DNA from: Dictyophora rubrovolvata
Taxonomy: Eukaryota > Basidiomycota > Agaricomycetes > Phallales > Phallaceae
NCBI GenBank assembly: GCA_029959195.1
Contig: CP114120.1
Span: forward strand, 1,798,001 to 1,862,000
DNA length: 64,000 bases
Direction of reading: 5' to 3'
Shown: positions 45,297 to 57,301 of the stretch, in pieces
How the letters are laid out: every line of letters begins with the position of its first letter
Position numbering within the stretch: the first letter of the stretch is position 1
Notes under the pieces: model-generated
What the model was told of the DNA's origin: nothing
Seen by the model: the letters and a program-made list of their open reading frames with translations, nothing else
Database searches by the model: none
Translations under genes and position numbers: made by a program

Positions 45297-45988
45297 GACT
45301 TGGCATAGTTCAAAAATGTATCGATTTCCTGCCCACCCGAACCTTCCATCAATGAGGGGAAAGAAGTAGCGATGTAACATGTCTCCGGTAATTAAAGGGA
45401 AGTCGCGTACCATTGCATTGTGGTAATGAATGAGATCTCGGAGAAACGATACAACTTGGAAATGCCTTGCGACAAAGTTTTTTGATTGGTCAATTGTTTT
45501 TCACATTTCCGGGGCCCCAAATTCTGCTGTCTGACCATACACCATGTCGTTTAAACTGTGCTTAAATTGTGCCATACGTTAAAGTTCTGCATAAGCTTCC
45601 ATAAGATCGGCTGATAGGTGGTTACTGTTAGTTATTGAGGTCTCCTTTTTCAAACAAGGTCTAGTTGTAACTGAAAGATACCGAATCTTTCGGTCATTCT
45701 CAGCAGATCCGTACCGCTTTGCCAAAAGCTGTCAAGTTTGGCACACTGGTTTATTGCCTTTGGTTCTGGACTCAACTGAAACGAAAGTGTGGGATAGGTA
45801 AATCACTTTGCTAATCCGTCCTATGTATTCAAAGCGAGAAAAAACAAGCATAAACAAATCTACTTTTATTTACCAACGAAAGGTCCGGGGGAAATTACTT
45901 TTTTGGCATGAGCAGAAGGGGCTACTTCCGTCAAGCACCGATTGGCCCTTCTGTACTGGGGTAGTGCCAGCAGACAGCCAGGAAAGTT
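45297..45988. other. Convergent 3' intergenic region, POP1 / hydrolase-fold gene
   Basis: Tail-to-tail spacer of about 690 bases, AT-rich, with no coding feature on either strand beyond short random frames. Confidence 0.5.
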
Positions 45989-47780
45989 TTACGACGAGTG
46001 ATTGGTCTCTGAGTCGATCCTGACGCCCTGAAGTGAATTCCTTATCGCCTCGCGTAATATTTTAAAATGATCGGATGACCATTCATGATCGTGTCTGTTA
46101 GAAAATCTGAAATACGTGAATTAAAAAACATTACTAGGGCACATGTCACGTATAGGGACTTACTTGCGGATAGGTCGGCCATTGGCACCAAGGGGGGAAA
46201 AAACCTTATCTATACCAATGCCAAATCGGTCAATCTGTGCTTGGAAGGTTTCTACTACTTCTTTAGGCCACATGCAGAATGATAATGGAGTCGATGGATC
46301 GCGTGTTGTGATTGATGGATCCCCTTTAAAGTTTGCCAGTAGCTTGAGGGCCTCCTTGGCCATTTTTTTGACATCGGGTTTTCCCGGCTTGAAAGGTAAG
46401 ACAGATGGTTGACGATTTAAAAAGTCAAGGTATACCCGGTGGGTGATACCAATGTATTGGGGGAGAATCTTGTTCACGATTTTTGAGTTCAATAATTGAT
46501 CATACTCTTTTTCTAACTTACCATAAGCATTTCAGGAGCGCCTTTGAGCACAAAGAGATGAGATCCGTGGATTTTCTTTTGCGTCTCGGTTGCTTTATCG
46601 ACCGGGTGTGCTGGACTTTTGTCGCCCTAAATAAATATTGAGAAGAAATAAGAGGCCAATGTGTTTAGAAAAGACACACACCGTTATCAAAAGAGTCGGT
46701 TGCTTAATTAGTGAATATTCTTCAGTAGAGGGTGCTGATCGCTATATACGTATGTATGCTCAGAGGCTGGGTGATGGCGGTTGGAGTCGGACATCTTTTT
46801 TTTAACAACTCACGCATAGAGTAAGTTCTAAGACGCTTTTCCGTTTGGCAGGAGGACAGTTGGTCATCCACCATTCAGCAACCTTGCGGAGATGACGAGT
46901 TAGCGAGAAGAGAAAAACAGATGTCAAATAGTTATCTCACTTCGTCTAGAAGATCCTGGCCTATTTGCTATTGGAAAATACCTGAGTACTGATTACATGG
47001 TGTTGAGAGAGAACACGCACACCGCTCCACATGAAATAGCTCATTTCAAGTATGGCTTCTTCATAAACTTCAAGTGATTGCGGGAAGCCCCAAATGTCAA
47101 TCAAATCAACAAATGCTTTCTTAACCCAATCGAGTCTTCAGTTCAGAATACAACAAAAGGTAAGTTCCGGGATGTGTGGATGACTTGTAAAAAAAAAAAC
47201 ACAACATACGGTTCGTCAGCAGGAACACCACATAAGCAAAGCGACAGGCATTTCGATGGGAATAGAAACGCGAAACGACATGCGCTCCATATTGAATTCA
47301 ATTGTACGGCAAAGATATGAACAGGTGGTATTTGAAGCAGTTCGAGGGCGAACGCAAGGTCGGCGGCATCGACGTAAGAATCACGTTGACCTTTTCAATT
47401 TCGGGATCAATCAGTGCCATCCGGCAACTTTATTGTCACTTGATTGTTTCTTTAGAGAATAATACTAACCAGAATATCTGGATTTGGTTCGACCGGCATT
47501 ACGTTGGTCAAAGGCTATCATATTATAAGCCTCGTAGAGTCGCGGATCCTTTTGGTACCAAAAGGGTAGGTATAGGTCAGTACTCAATTAAAAATTTTAG
47601 TGAAAATGCGATATTAACCTCAAACTGGTTTCTGAGCCATGTAACGTCGAGAGATACGGGATGGAGAAGAAGAATGGTTGGCTTTGACAAGTCGAAACGT
47701 TTTACGTCGTTATCAGGAGTATTGGTGATATAGAACAGCGATAAATCAGGTGTAATCTGACAATAAGGCATAACTTGCAA
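45989..47780 (-). CDS. Alpha/beta-hydrolase-fold protein, basidiomycete-type
   Basis: Nine exons: 47619-47780, 47470-47548, 47210-47390, 46997-47135, 46814-46882, 46682-46741, 46522-46626, 46164-46468, 45989-46106; 405 residues, phases closing. The start MQVMPYCQITPDLSLFYITN is followed by KPTILLLHPVSLDVTWLRNQ (strand and oxyanion HxP turn), then FEDPRLYEAYNMIAFDQRNA, where GRTKS is the usual DxRxxGxS loop. SYVDAADLAFALELLQIPPV leads to the nucleophile position. The cap region includes DIWGFPQSLEVYEEAILEM, and the late strand has KQPTLLITGDKSP before LKGAP. The nucleophile elbow reads VHIFAVQLNSIWSACRFAFL without GxSxG, so catalysis is doubtful; the substrate is unknown. A C-terminal extension of about 110 residues (PKEVVETFQAQIDRF, RPIRKFSNRHDHEW) follows the fold. 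Confidence 0.75.
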
Positions 47781-49081
47781 TTCAGTATGGAGTCCAGCAA
47801 AAGTGGGTAAAAAGAAAGAAAAGTGGGAGACAAGTAGGGGTACAAGCTTGGCTTTAGACTACCACCATGTGGCGCAAAATTCTTCACTTGGATGGCACTG
47901 CCGATAAATTGGGAAACAGGTACTCATTCATTATTTGAAATTTTAAATATGCAGCTGATATACGTATTATTATGATTTATATAATACCCATCTATATATC
48001 CTCACTGCCATTCAAGCTTAAAACATCCAACAGTCGACGGAAAAAGATGCAGTAGCCGGCTTAGTAAGCCTCCTTCATTAGCCGGGGTCAAAGCAGGTCA
48101 AAGCCAGAAAAAAAACACTCGTATCCTGTTTTTATTTTAGTGCCATGCACTATTACGGAAGCATTTTCCAGAAGACGAAGAAGAAAAGGACTAAAATGGA
48201 CGGGGAATGTCAGAAAATCCCCGCGTTCCCATACTTCGGCAAGGCACGGATAATCCGGTGACCTGGCTCTTGGCTTGCTATAAAGGCCGTTTCAACTTTC
48301 CTGAAGAAGCACATTTCATGAAAGGGGAAAAAACTTCCGGCCGTCCCTGCGAGTCCGGATCGGACAAGCGAATGGACAGAATTGGACCTATTTACAAAGT
48401 TGGATATATTTGGCACTGGCAAATCAATTGAAATTGTGGCGCCTTCACTGGCTTGACGCTTGACTGGCTTTCATCAATAAATGCACTAAGAGTCTACCCG
48501 AGATGAACCGCATGTTCACGGGTACTGCCTAATTCATGAAATCGCTATGAGCCATGGTCATGCACACTCTTTAATGTTTCATTATTAAGTATGTATATGT
48601 TCTTTTCAAACAGTTTTGGTTTTTTTTTTGGTTTGGCTTCTCCACTGACACGTGTCCTTTTGAGTCAATGTCCATTCGACTCTGCAGAGAAAAGATTAAG
48701 TATGTACCGTAGGAGATGAATGAATTCCATGAGATTCTGAGCATTCATACCCTTCTGTTTCACTCAACATATATAATCCAATCCCACCAATTCAGACAAT
48801 CTTTCAATATCAATCCCAAACTCGTAACATACACACGTGTTGGATCCTGTTAGATCTGCCCGGCCTGACCCTGGGCAGCCCCAGCCGGGGATTTACAGTT
48901 AGCCGTGAGACAAACAAGGAAAAATCGGAAAGTCTAACCTCGTATGGCTGCTTCCCTGATAATCCGTTTTTGGTGAGGGCATATTCTTTCTTGGATAAAT
49001 ACGTCCTCCAATCGAAGCCCAAATTCCATCAGTCAAAGAAGAACTCAGGTGCCCCCGCATCTGTTGAACGGTCAAACGCTC
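47781..49081. other. Divergent intergenic region, hydrolase-fold gene / UbiA gene
   Basis: Promoters of both genes should lie in this 1.3 kb. A TATA-like CATATATAAT occurs near 48768 on the UbiA side. A GC-rich patch near 48858-48890 contains CCCTGGGCAGCCCCAGCCGGGG. No exon was found. Confidence 0.45.
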
Positions 49082-50328
49082 ATGGACATCAAGCGTTTAC
49101 CTTGTGAATACTATGCTGGCGTGGTTCGGACTGGCCGAGTACTGCTTTCTTTCGTCCTTCATCACTTCGTGCACTGACTATCTTCTCCATTATAGGATGC
49201 TCGTATTCCCAGGGCATCTCTTCCATGGTCTTGGACCCTGTTCACCGGGGCAGAGTTACTATATTTTATTGGGAGGGTTTTAAAAACCCTTTTTTTATTT
49301 ACTAAATCAGACTTTAAGACCATTATCGCCCCCGTCGTGAGTGAAAAACCTCCTGAGATTCTCTTCCCTCCGGCACATTCTCATTACTATGTTCAATCTT
49401 TTTTCTAGCTCGTAATAATTTTGTCTCTTAATACTCCTTCGTCTCTTTTCATTTTGAAATCCGTCTTTTGGACTTGGTTGCACGTCCTTCAATGCGCACT
49501 GGCCAACCAGACTCTGTCTCCGGAAGAAGACGCCTTCAACAAGCCTGACCGACCGATACCTTCCGGACGAATAAGTCAACAAGATGCTCGTTTGCTACGC
49601 TGGCTTTGTATCATACCTTGCCTTGCACTCTCCTACTCCTATGGTGTAACCGTCTTCAACGCCAGTGCTTGGCTCAGTATTTTTCTCTATATCTATAACG
49701 AATTATCCTTCAATGCTCATTGGTTAAGCCGTAATTTACTTAATGGCGCGGGTTTGGCATGTTTTGAAATCGGGGCAACTCTAATTACCGGTGCGTAATT
49801 CTCAATTGCCATTGTTCGTTTTTTTTTTCCGAAGTGCTCAATCTGCTTTTTAGCCGATGACAATACTCGCCTCACGCCCATAGCCGTTAAGGCCATCATC
49901 CTCAGTACAAGCGTTTTCGTAACTACTATTCATACTCAGGTAATTTGTTTTTTTCTGTCAAAAGTGGAACGTTCAACATAGGAAAATCAATAGGATTTCA
50001 AAGACGTTTTGGGAGACAAAGAAATAGGCCGCACGACCCTACCCTTGATCTTTCCTAAGGCCTCTCGGATCTCAATTCTTATCCTTCTCCCCCTTTGGTC
50101 ATTGTCACTTCAATGGCTATGGAACACCAATCCAATTGTTTCATACCTCCTTGTAGCGTTAAGCATTATTATCGGTGCACGTTTTGTTTTCAAGACGTCC
50201 ATCACTGCGGACCAACGCTCATTCCTACTGTACAACGTGAGTTTGATCTTTATTTACCAATCGAGTACATTTTAATTTTCCCCGCTTAGGTCTGGTTATG
50301 CCTCACCCATCTTCTTCCCGCATTGTAG
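49082..50328 (+). CDS. UbiA-type membrane prenyltransferase
   Basis: Six exons: 49082-49138, 49196-49336, 49409-49790, 49854-49939, 49994-50236 and 50290-50328; 315 residues. An N-terminal segment FIGRVLKTLFLFTKSDFKTI leads to FWTWLHVLQCALANQ. The first prenyl-diphosphate/Mg2+ motif follows (NQTLSPEEDAFNKPDRPIPS). The second Asp-rich motif is DFKDVLGDKEIGRTTLPLIF. Several hydrophobic helices (SISIFLYIYNELS-like, ISILILLPLWSLSLQW, VSYLLVALSIIIGARFVF) make it a polytopic membrane protein. Agaricomycetes carry many such short UbiA paralogues, some with terpene-cyclase or prenyl-transfer roles in secondary metabolism; the acceptor here cannot be told from the sequence. No biosynthetic cluster surrounds it. 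The first exon, chosen for phase and ATG, is the least certain part. Confidence 0.82.
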
Positions 50329-50960
50329 AATATCCCTTCCTCCACGAGTCGATGTATCCCTGATCCATTGTTATGACGACCCTCATAATTTAAGGAACAC
50401 CATTAGTACGCGTACTATTAATACACCTTGAGGGCAAGTGCCAGTATGAAGCAGCGTAGCTGGCTTATACATACACTTGTGCTTCTGCTTCCCATTTTCC
50501 TTTTCTCTCTCTCGATTTTCTCAATTTCTCCGTGTTTTTTTTTCTGTCATGATTTGCTCTCTACCTCACGGGTCGTTTGAGACTGTCAATTTTTTTGACG
50601 TTCCTATGACCTCGGTCCTAGTTCCGTTTCATGTATCCTCCTCCCCAGTAACGCTATCAATGAATGTACGATATCCCTGATTCACGCCTAGCGTGTTTCG
50701 GCATGTTTCCGTAGTTTCTTATGTTACGTCCCGACCTAATTCTTGTTTTGTTTTCGTAAAGTGATTTTTCGCGAAGTAAATTTACTGTTGATCAATTCGC
50801 GTATGCCACACGCTTGTGCGCTTGGCAGCTCGCCGTCGCTTGCATACATACATATGCCGATTTTATCAAGTAAGTTTTCAAGGTGATCATGAATAGGTAC
50901 GGAAAAATGTGCCGATCCTAAGCTATAAATACAGACTTTAATTGTTTCCGAGTACACATG
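50329..50960. other. Convergent 3' intergenic region, UbiA / Nbl1
   Basis: Tail-to-tail spacer with C/T-rich plus-strand sequence near 50480-50560. No coding or RNA feature supported. Confidence 0.5.
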
Positions 50961-52093
50961 CTATATTCGCCATTTCCCCAATTTTTCCATCAACCCTGTC
51001 AATTCTAGTAATTCACCCTTGGCGGTTTTTCTTGCTTCTTCGGTAATACCTTCAAGAGAGTCCAAGTCTTTCACGGTTGTGGACAAAGGGTCTAATTCTA
51101 GTATATCACCGGACTCCATGTACACCTTTAGGGATAAAATCATCTCTAATGTTTGTGTGCCTTGGCGACTCCCGGGTTGAGCAAGTGATGGACCTCGAAG
51201 AACAGCTATACTCCCATGACGGCGCAGCCCACCTCCACCCCCAGCCCTCTTGGGAGGGTAAGCCGGCGTCTCGGGCAGTGTGGGACTAAAATGTGAGAGG
51301 GACGGCACCCGAGTGTTTAGGACCGGAGAGTGTCGGATCTCGTTCGAAAATAAAGCCTTATTTGGGGATTTGAGTACCGTACCTCGCTTTCCCGGAGGAG
51401 GTGGAGGCTGGCGTAGTCGAGAAACGGGTGTTTTCGTGAGTTTAGAACGCGCCCCACCGCCTACGTCCTTTTTTATCGGTGAGCTTGATTTTAAACGAGC
51501 TGTGTAAAGTGGAAAGAAAGGAAAAATTAGGGAAAGTATTGATACAAGATAACAAAAAAACATGCGACGAACCACTCTTCAATAAACGGTTTTGTTCCGT
51601 GGTTTCGGTTGGCTCATTCGTTGTATCCCATTTCCTGGTTGCGGATCAGGAAAGATCGTAAGTAAAAGCGACTCTCAAAACAATGGATGTACAAACAAAC
51701 CTTTTTTTCACAGCATCATCGAGACTAAAAGAATCTTCGCTGGCTTCTAGTCTCGCTCTTGTAATGGCTTGCAGAGCCTTATTGACATCGCCATCGTACT
51801 TGTCAGCGAACTCGCCCATGGTCAATCCACGCACAGCACGAGGAATGCGAGTGACTTCGTTCTCATGGCGTAGTTTAAAAGCCTCTAATGAGTGTGCTAG
51901 GTATGTTTCAAACTGTCGAATGCGGTCCTGGACTATATGATATGATATGGTATCTTAATTGTCATCTCAACGACACTGGATAGCGCATACCTTCGAGCTC
52001 GAGATTAATCAGCAGTTGTCTTTTTTCTTCCTCTGTGTACTTGCGCTGTGGTTGAATAGGTGATACACCAGTGGTTTTACGTGGTGTTTCCAT
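50961..52093 (-). CDS. NBL1: Borealin/Nbl1, chromosomal passenger complex subunit
   Basis: Four exons, 51991-52093, 51701-51932, 51588-51634 and 50961-51499; 306 residues. The N-terminal Borealin helix is present: RKYTEEEKRQLLINLELEVQ, DRIRQFETYLAHSLEAFKLR, IPRAVRGLTMGEFADKYDGD. This is the segment that bundles with INCENP and Survivin to target Aurora B kinase to centromeres. A small 47-base exon supplies the conserved KRKW motif (AVKKRKWDTTNE), and phases close only when it is included. The remainder is basic and Pro/Ser-rich (SSSPIKKDVGGG, SRLRQPPPPPGKR), with a C-terminal segment about residues 240-306 having beta/alpha character (LEMILSLKVYMESGDILELD). It is longer than yeast Nbl1 (73 residues) and nearer to animal Borealin in size. 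Confidence 0.82.
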
Positions 52094-52960
52094 TAGTCAA
52101 TTTCGTGTGGGTACTAGTAGGTAGTGCTCGCGTGTTCAGACACGTGAAAGTTGGAACGCGTCATACGTCACGCGTCACGCGTAACCGTAACTCCTAGTCT
52201 TGTACAGAATCTAATCTAATTGGTTGTCCTTTCATGCACGAGTATCAGAAGTGTGAGGTTGATGATATTAGATATACCTAAAGCTAGCTGGGACTGAATA
52301 TACCAGAAGTGAACCTTCTCTGTGGCACTGTTACTTCTCTCTCGAACTTGGTGAGCACATGTTCAATTAATAACTTGATGAGCCTTCATAGCCAGCACCT
52401 GCCTCCACGAAGAATTTCCATCATGGCTTATGGTGGTGTGTTAGGAAATCGATCAGTATCAACCAACAAGCCAACATTGGATTTTTTTTGGCACCATCCG
52501 AATGATGACCGTACGCCGATGTTCGTGCTATTTTTATTGCCTGCAATGGCTGCTGCGAACAGTGCCCAGTGCCAAATGATAAGATGTAGCGCTCGAAGTT
52601 ACACAGTTGACGACATCTATGACACGTTTCAACTGCACGCATGACTCGAGTTTATTTTATCCCGTCCCTTTACCACTTGATACTTCCCTCGCACGATCTC
52701 TCTCACACAAATCTAACGACATTTTCGATAAATCAAGTATGGTAATAGTCTAGTTTCGACACATCGTTCAAGAAAGCTGAAGCACACATACCAAGTGGTC
52801 TACATCCATAAAAGTGGTAATTAATTGCTGTCATATGGTGTATCTATCTGCTGAACGGTAATAAATACCTCTCCTCTGTGGATTTTCAGCGACAAAACTT
52901 CAATCACCAAGAAATCTATTCTAGTCTAGTCTAGCCTCTCGTAGCTTGCAATGGACAAAC
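52094..52960. other. Intergenic region, FAD2 3' end / Nbl1 promoter
   Basis: Both flanking genes read leftwards, so this contains the Nbl1 promoter and the desaturase terminator. A TCTAG tandem word repeats near 52919-52935, and CACGCGT/CGTCACG words cluster near 52160-52185. No gene seen. Confidence 0.45.
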
Positions 52961-54703
52961 TCATTTGAGCTCGACACCCGAATCGCTCACAGCGCCATCC
53001 GAGAAGACAGGCCTTGCCGCTGCCAAACCTCGGGAGTTTTTATAGAAAACAACATCGCCAGTATCTTCGACGAACTAAAAAAGAAATGTCAGATGATATT
53101 TATCGAGGATTCCAGCAGGCATACTCGGCATTCCCTCATCACTCTGATCATTTCTGCCCAACCACCTGGAGCTCCTTGTAAACGGTAACCAGCTTCAGCA
53201 AGACGCTTTCGGAGTGCGTAGGTTGCTTCCCATCTAAAGCATGGACACATCGAATGATTTAAAATCCCATCAACAGTTATGCGAGTGCACTTACGCATTG
53301 TAATGGGGGATCTTGCTGCTGACATGATGAACTACGTGGGTTTCCGAGATACCATGCGTCGCCGTTGCACCGATCCATCCAAAAACTTTGCCCAAACCAC
53401 CCAACAAACTTCTATCAAGGGTAGCCAAAGCGCCCCGAGGGAAGGTGAAGGCACCTTGACGATAATGGGGAACAAGAGGATCGGTGTGTTGAAGGAAAGT
53501 GATTAGAACCAACCAGTGATTCGCCCAAAGATAAGGAACTAGGTAAATACGAAACATTTCTAAGAAACCGCGCTGCATAGACCATGTAATTATTGCAGAA
53601 AGCCAAAGAAGGACACCGAGGTCAGAGAGGAGAATTCCGTTGCGTTGGTGTGGTGCAAACAATGGTGCGCCAGGGATGAAGTCTGTCGACAAGCCCGTAA
53701 GCATCACAACTTTTATACAACAGACCCATGGGCGGGACTAACGATTGGTGAAAGATGGATAATGGCGCTGGCCGGCAGCATTTCTGATCAAATACATGGG
53801 CCATCCAACTAACTGGAGAAAGGCAAAAAAAAAAAAAAAAAAGTTGTTTAAATCATGAGTATCGGTTAAGGGCAACCTACCAAGTAACTGGCGGAAGCAA
53901 AGGCAGCAGCAATTGGGCTGTCAGACAGAGCCTCTAGCAATTGTGCTTGGACCTCCTCAGCGACAGAGGAGCCGGCGAGGTCTTCTTTAGAGGGATCAAA
54001 CGCGGGAAGATTCATTCCGGAACGTGTTTGGGGAACAAACACTTGGTCATTAGTTACATGACAGGTCATAGCATGGTGTTTAGCGTGAGTGATGCGCCAT
54101 GAGTGGTAAGGCACACCAAGACTGTTTAGGCAAAGCATTAAACCTAACGGAGATGATGACAGATAATGAAAACCCACGCGGAATGAAGAATCCATCCGAC
54201 TGTGTGATTGATAGCTTTCGATTCAGAGAAGGCTTGGTGGCCACATTCGTGTGCGAGGACCCAGAGGCCAGTCGTGACTAGACCTGCTGCGAAACCGTAG
54301 ACTGCCCACAATGCAAAATATGCGAACTTATAGAGATAAGGGTGGGGTAACGACAGGTAAGCAGGTGTCAAGAATTGCTCCGCGTAAAGGGTAACAGAGT
54401 ATATAGCATAGAGAAGACAGAAGTCCCAAATACTACATTGGAAAAAGATAAGCGGGAGGGAGGGGAAGAAAATCAGATAAAACCTACACATAGGAACCCG
54501 ACCTCAATGCAGATCTTTTATAGCAATGGGCACTATTGAATAAAAGCAAGACAAGAAAAAAGTTTAGACTTTGACTCTGGCTAAATAAAAAAAAAGAAAG
54601 ACTTGTCTTACGGGATGACTGAAAGCAGATCCTTGATGGTGAGGTCAGGAACGACAAAATTTACCTGCTCGGCAGGCTCTGGACTACGTCGTTGAACAGT
54701 CAT
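52961..54703 (-). CDS. FAD2: Delta-12 fatty acid desaturase (FAD2-like)
   Basis: Membrane desaturase of the endoplasmic reticulum that converts oleoyl to linoleoyl lipid. Eight exons: 54612-54703, 54488-54532, 54178-54432, 53881-54121, 53743-53812, 53295-53682, 53125-53233, 52961-53074; 437 residues. All three histidine boxes are present: HECGHQAF, HAKHH, and HVVHH in the third (SETHVVHHVSSKIPHYNAWE). Supporting blocks are PDLTIKDLLSVIPAHCYKRS, ALRSGSYV, VPYHSWRI, WLVLITFLQHTDPLVPHY and GDVVFYKNSRGLAAARPVF. Four or more hydrophobic segments (FALWAVYGFAAGLVTTGLWV and others) fit the fold. Delta-12 is favoured over delta-15 or omega-3 by general resemblance to Agaricomycete FAD2; regiospecificity is not proven by sequence alone. 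It is oriented tail-to-head with Nbl1. Confidence 0.93.
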
Positions 54704-55131
54704 ATGACGAGTGACTTCTGAAATGAGATATATGAAAGGAGAGAAAGTAAAGATCCAACAGCGAGACCTTTATCCTTTTTTAAGACGCTGTCAGGCTATT
54801 AGCGAGAAAAAAAAAATTGGGGGCGCGGCTACACGTATTAAGCGCCCGGGCTAAATTGATTACGTAACACGGAGTTTATTTTACCATTCTTTTGCGTTGA
54901 ATACCTCGTAGTATGCGTTGTTTGAGCAACGCCGACCGACCAACTTTTGACACGATCAAAATCTTCTCTGAAGAATCAATAATATACATCCCACTTTTAC
55001 CACTTCAACCAGATATCTTGGTCCTTCCGGATGGTCGGTCTTTCCAACCTTGGTGCGTCATATGACGGTTTAGTAAAACCTCCTATCTGCTTCCCTTTCT
55101 GTGTAATTGACGAGTCAAAGTTGTCGTGGGG
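54704..55131. promoter_or_regulatory. Divergent promoter region, FAD2 / orphan gene
   Basis: About 430 bases between outward-reading starts. An A run and GC-rich GGGGGCGCGGC patch lie near 54810-54830. No defined site. Confidence 0.4.
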
Positions 55132-56397
55132 ATGCTCATCTTCATCGTTTTAGTCGTTTCGGCACCCTTCCTGTTTAGCAAATGGCAGGCGTTTTTCAGG
55201 AGTATCGGCCTTTGTTTCCCTAAAATCAAACCCGAATCATCGGCCTCTCGGTCAGCTGCAATACTGACCCTTCCAATGCTAGAGCAAAATATCTCTCATG
55301 GTGGTCTGAATGCAAGATCCGTGCTAGGGATGTCTAGACAGGTTCTAGTGTCCCCCTTTGTGTTCTTCAGGTCTTTAAGGAGACATACAAAGACAGTTAT
55401 ACCATTGCCTTCTGATTCCTTGCTACATGTTATCTCTTCGCCCGGCGATACCATGCCCAAATTCTCCTCCGAATCCACTTTGACTCGGGAAGCAACAACA
55501 AGATCCATCGTGCCGTACACGGGGATCCCCAGGCGTCTTAGAAGACAAGGATGGCTAATGCAGCTCCCCTTTGGAAGAAATTTCACTCTTTTAGAGGAAA
55601 GCATATCTCCACCCCCAAGTGTACTTTCTGCGAGTCTCGTCTTGCGCGACGTGAGGAATATCCATCCTGAAGTCAATAGTGTAGAATCAGTATTTTCCCC
55701 TCAAGTTGTGGAGCTATCTGCTGATGATATTCACACGCCTATAATAATAATACCGGTATCACCTTCGCTTGGCTGTCCTATACCTATAGAGATGACTCAA
55801 ACACAAATTGAATGTAATTCTCCCGTTCATTTTGAATCTCCCCTAGGCCCTTCTTCTTTAACTCTTGCTCTGCCCAACGGATTACCATGCCTTCCGGAAG
55901 ATGAAATTTGCCCGGTTGACATATGTCCTGTAGACAGTGCAAGACAACTGAGTAAAGAAAACGACGATTCTTCATTGTGTCTGCTGGATAAGTTCCCACA
56001 GCCTCCCAGTGTCGCAGAAGAAAAGGGCTGTTTTATTACGCCGGCCAGTCGGGATGAAAGAGGTAACTCGGCTTCTAAGCTGAAATCGCCAATTGACGAC
56101 ACCGCCACGGGACAAGACAGTGAGCGGAAGACGGACCAAGATGGTGGAGTGGCTGTCCATATCTATGCTCAGGAGAGAACGGTTTCATCGAACAGCCGAA
56201 ATGGGTACCGGCTCGTGGGATCCTACGACGAAAGTATTAAAACCTCACAGTCGGAGATTATTTTTCGACCTGATACTCTACCCGCTTGTGGCGAAGTCCA
56301 ACGTTCTTTTTCTATGCCTTTCGGAGTGGTGCCAACAAAAGGATTAGGCTTTCTCCAATACTACGCTACCAGTCATGTCGGATTGGTCCAGGGGTGA
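55132..56397 (+). CDS. Orphan intron-less protein with N-terminal membrane anchor
   Basis: A single 421-codon open frame starting at ATG 55132, unusual here because nearly every neighbour has several introns. The first 20 residues (MLIFIVLVVSAPFLFSKWQA) are a hydrophobic anchor or signal. Residues 20-130 are basic with RSIGLCF, RSLRRHTKT and PRRLRRQGWLM. The rest is Ser/Pro/acid-rich without recognisable domains (VVELSADDIHTPIIIIPVSP, CPVDICPVDSARQL with a duplicated CPVD). I do not recognise a family. Length and anchor argue for a real gene, but absence of a known homologue and of introns leaves room for a fortuitous frame. Confidence 0.5.
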   Translation: MLIFIVLVVSAPFLFSKWQAFFRSIGLCFPKIKPESSASRSAAILTLPMLEQNISHGGLNARSVLGMSRQVLVSPFVFFRSLRRHTKTVIPLPSDSLLHVISSPGDTMPKFSSESTLTREATTRSIVPYTGIPRRLRRQGWLMQLPFGRNFTLLEESISPPPSVLSASLVLRDVRNIHPEVNSVESVFSPQVVELSADDIHTPIIIIPVSPSLGCPIPIEMTQTQIECNSPVHFESPLGPSSLTLALPNGLPCLPEDEICPVDICPVDSARQLSKENDDSSLCLLDKFPQPPSVAEEKGCFITPASRDERGNSASKLKSPIDDTATGQDSERKTDQDGGVAVHIYAQERTVSSNSRNGYRLVGSYDESIKTSQSEIIFRPDTLPACGEVQRSFSMPFGVVPTKGLGFLQYYATSHVGLVQG

Positions 56398-57301
56398 TGA
56401 GAAAGGTAATGAAACATTGTCAAGCTGGATGATTAATTAAAATAACGACTTGTCATTGCTACCGCAAAGCTTCTGCTGCGTAGTCAGCTTGTTTAATACC
56501 CCCACGTTCTTTTCTCTTCCGAAATTACCTTCACTTACTACATATGTATCATAAATGACATAAATAGCAATTAATTCCGACATTGGAACACCCGGTGCAG
56601 ATACGGAGCCTAGATTCAAGAAAATGATTTCAGTGTCATTTCAGTTACTGGTACTACGGGCATTGACATGAAGCACAGACTCGGAATTTGGAAATCTCTT
56701 GAAAGTGGAATCTTCTTGACATGACCCAGCCTCTCCAACATGACCTTTTTCAGCATATAAAATTCAAAATCGCTTACTTATCAACGATAAGGATTTCCAA
56801 TACAACTGGTCACTGGATCGTCGCATTCCGTTTTCTTCGGCAGATCTCCGACGAGTGTTCTCCTGCCGAGTGACTAGTGACTCCGTTCGCTTGGCCGAAT
56901 GTCGAGCCGAGACAAAGTCGCCCGCTTTGCTCGATCCTCCCTGCTCTGGAGGAACAGGGTCTTTTTGATAATCCCTTCTTTATTATCCTTATCCTTATAT
57001 TTTTACTTCATTCCAGAATCACGTCAGCTTTGGCACAGTTTGTGCTGCTTGCTTGCACCCCTTGCCATCTGCGGTCACAAGTGGACATTCGAACACTAAA
57101 AAACCCTCGTGTCCACCTTCTGGTACCCACTCATTTTTCTCTTTCATTCATTAGCATTCGATTACATACGACTTTAGTGCACTTCCCCCGAACTATACTG
57201 GCAGTTTGCTTCATATAGTTGCGTTTATATTGGCTAAATACCTGGACATCGAATGGGGTTTCATCCTGTACGTTTTGCCCCTTTCTCTTCTTATATAGTC
57301 A
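56398..57301. other. Intergenic region upstream of NHA1
   Basis: Same-strand spacer of 0.9 kb. A TATA-like CATATAAAAT occurs near 56753. Open frames at 56877-57218 are Phe/Leu/Ser-rich and unlike the flanking genes. Nothing further supported. Confidence 0.45.

Noticed and set aside
47041-47160. Apparent frameshift in the hydrolase-fold gene
   Set aside because: It came from misreading the junction of two sequence lines; read correctly the exon is continuous (WVKKAFVDLIDIWGFPQS).
48207-48431. 74-codon plus-strand open frame between hydrolase-fold and UbiA genes
   Set aside because: Frames are open on both strands here and no motif, intron pattern or family resemblance supports it.
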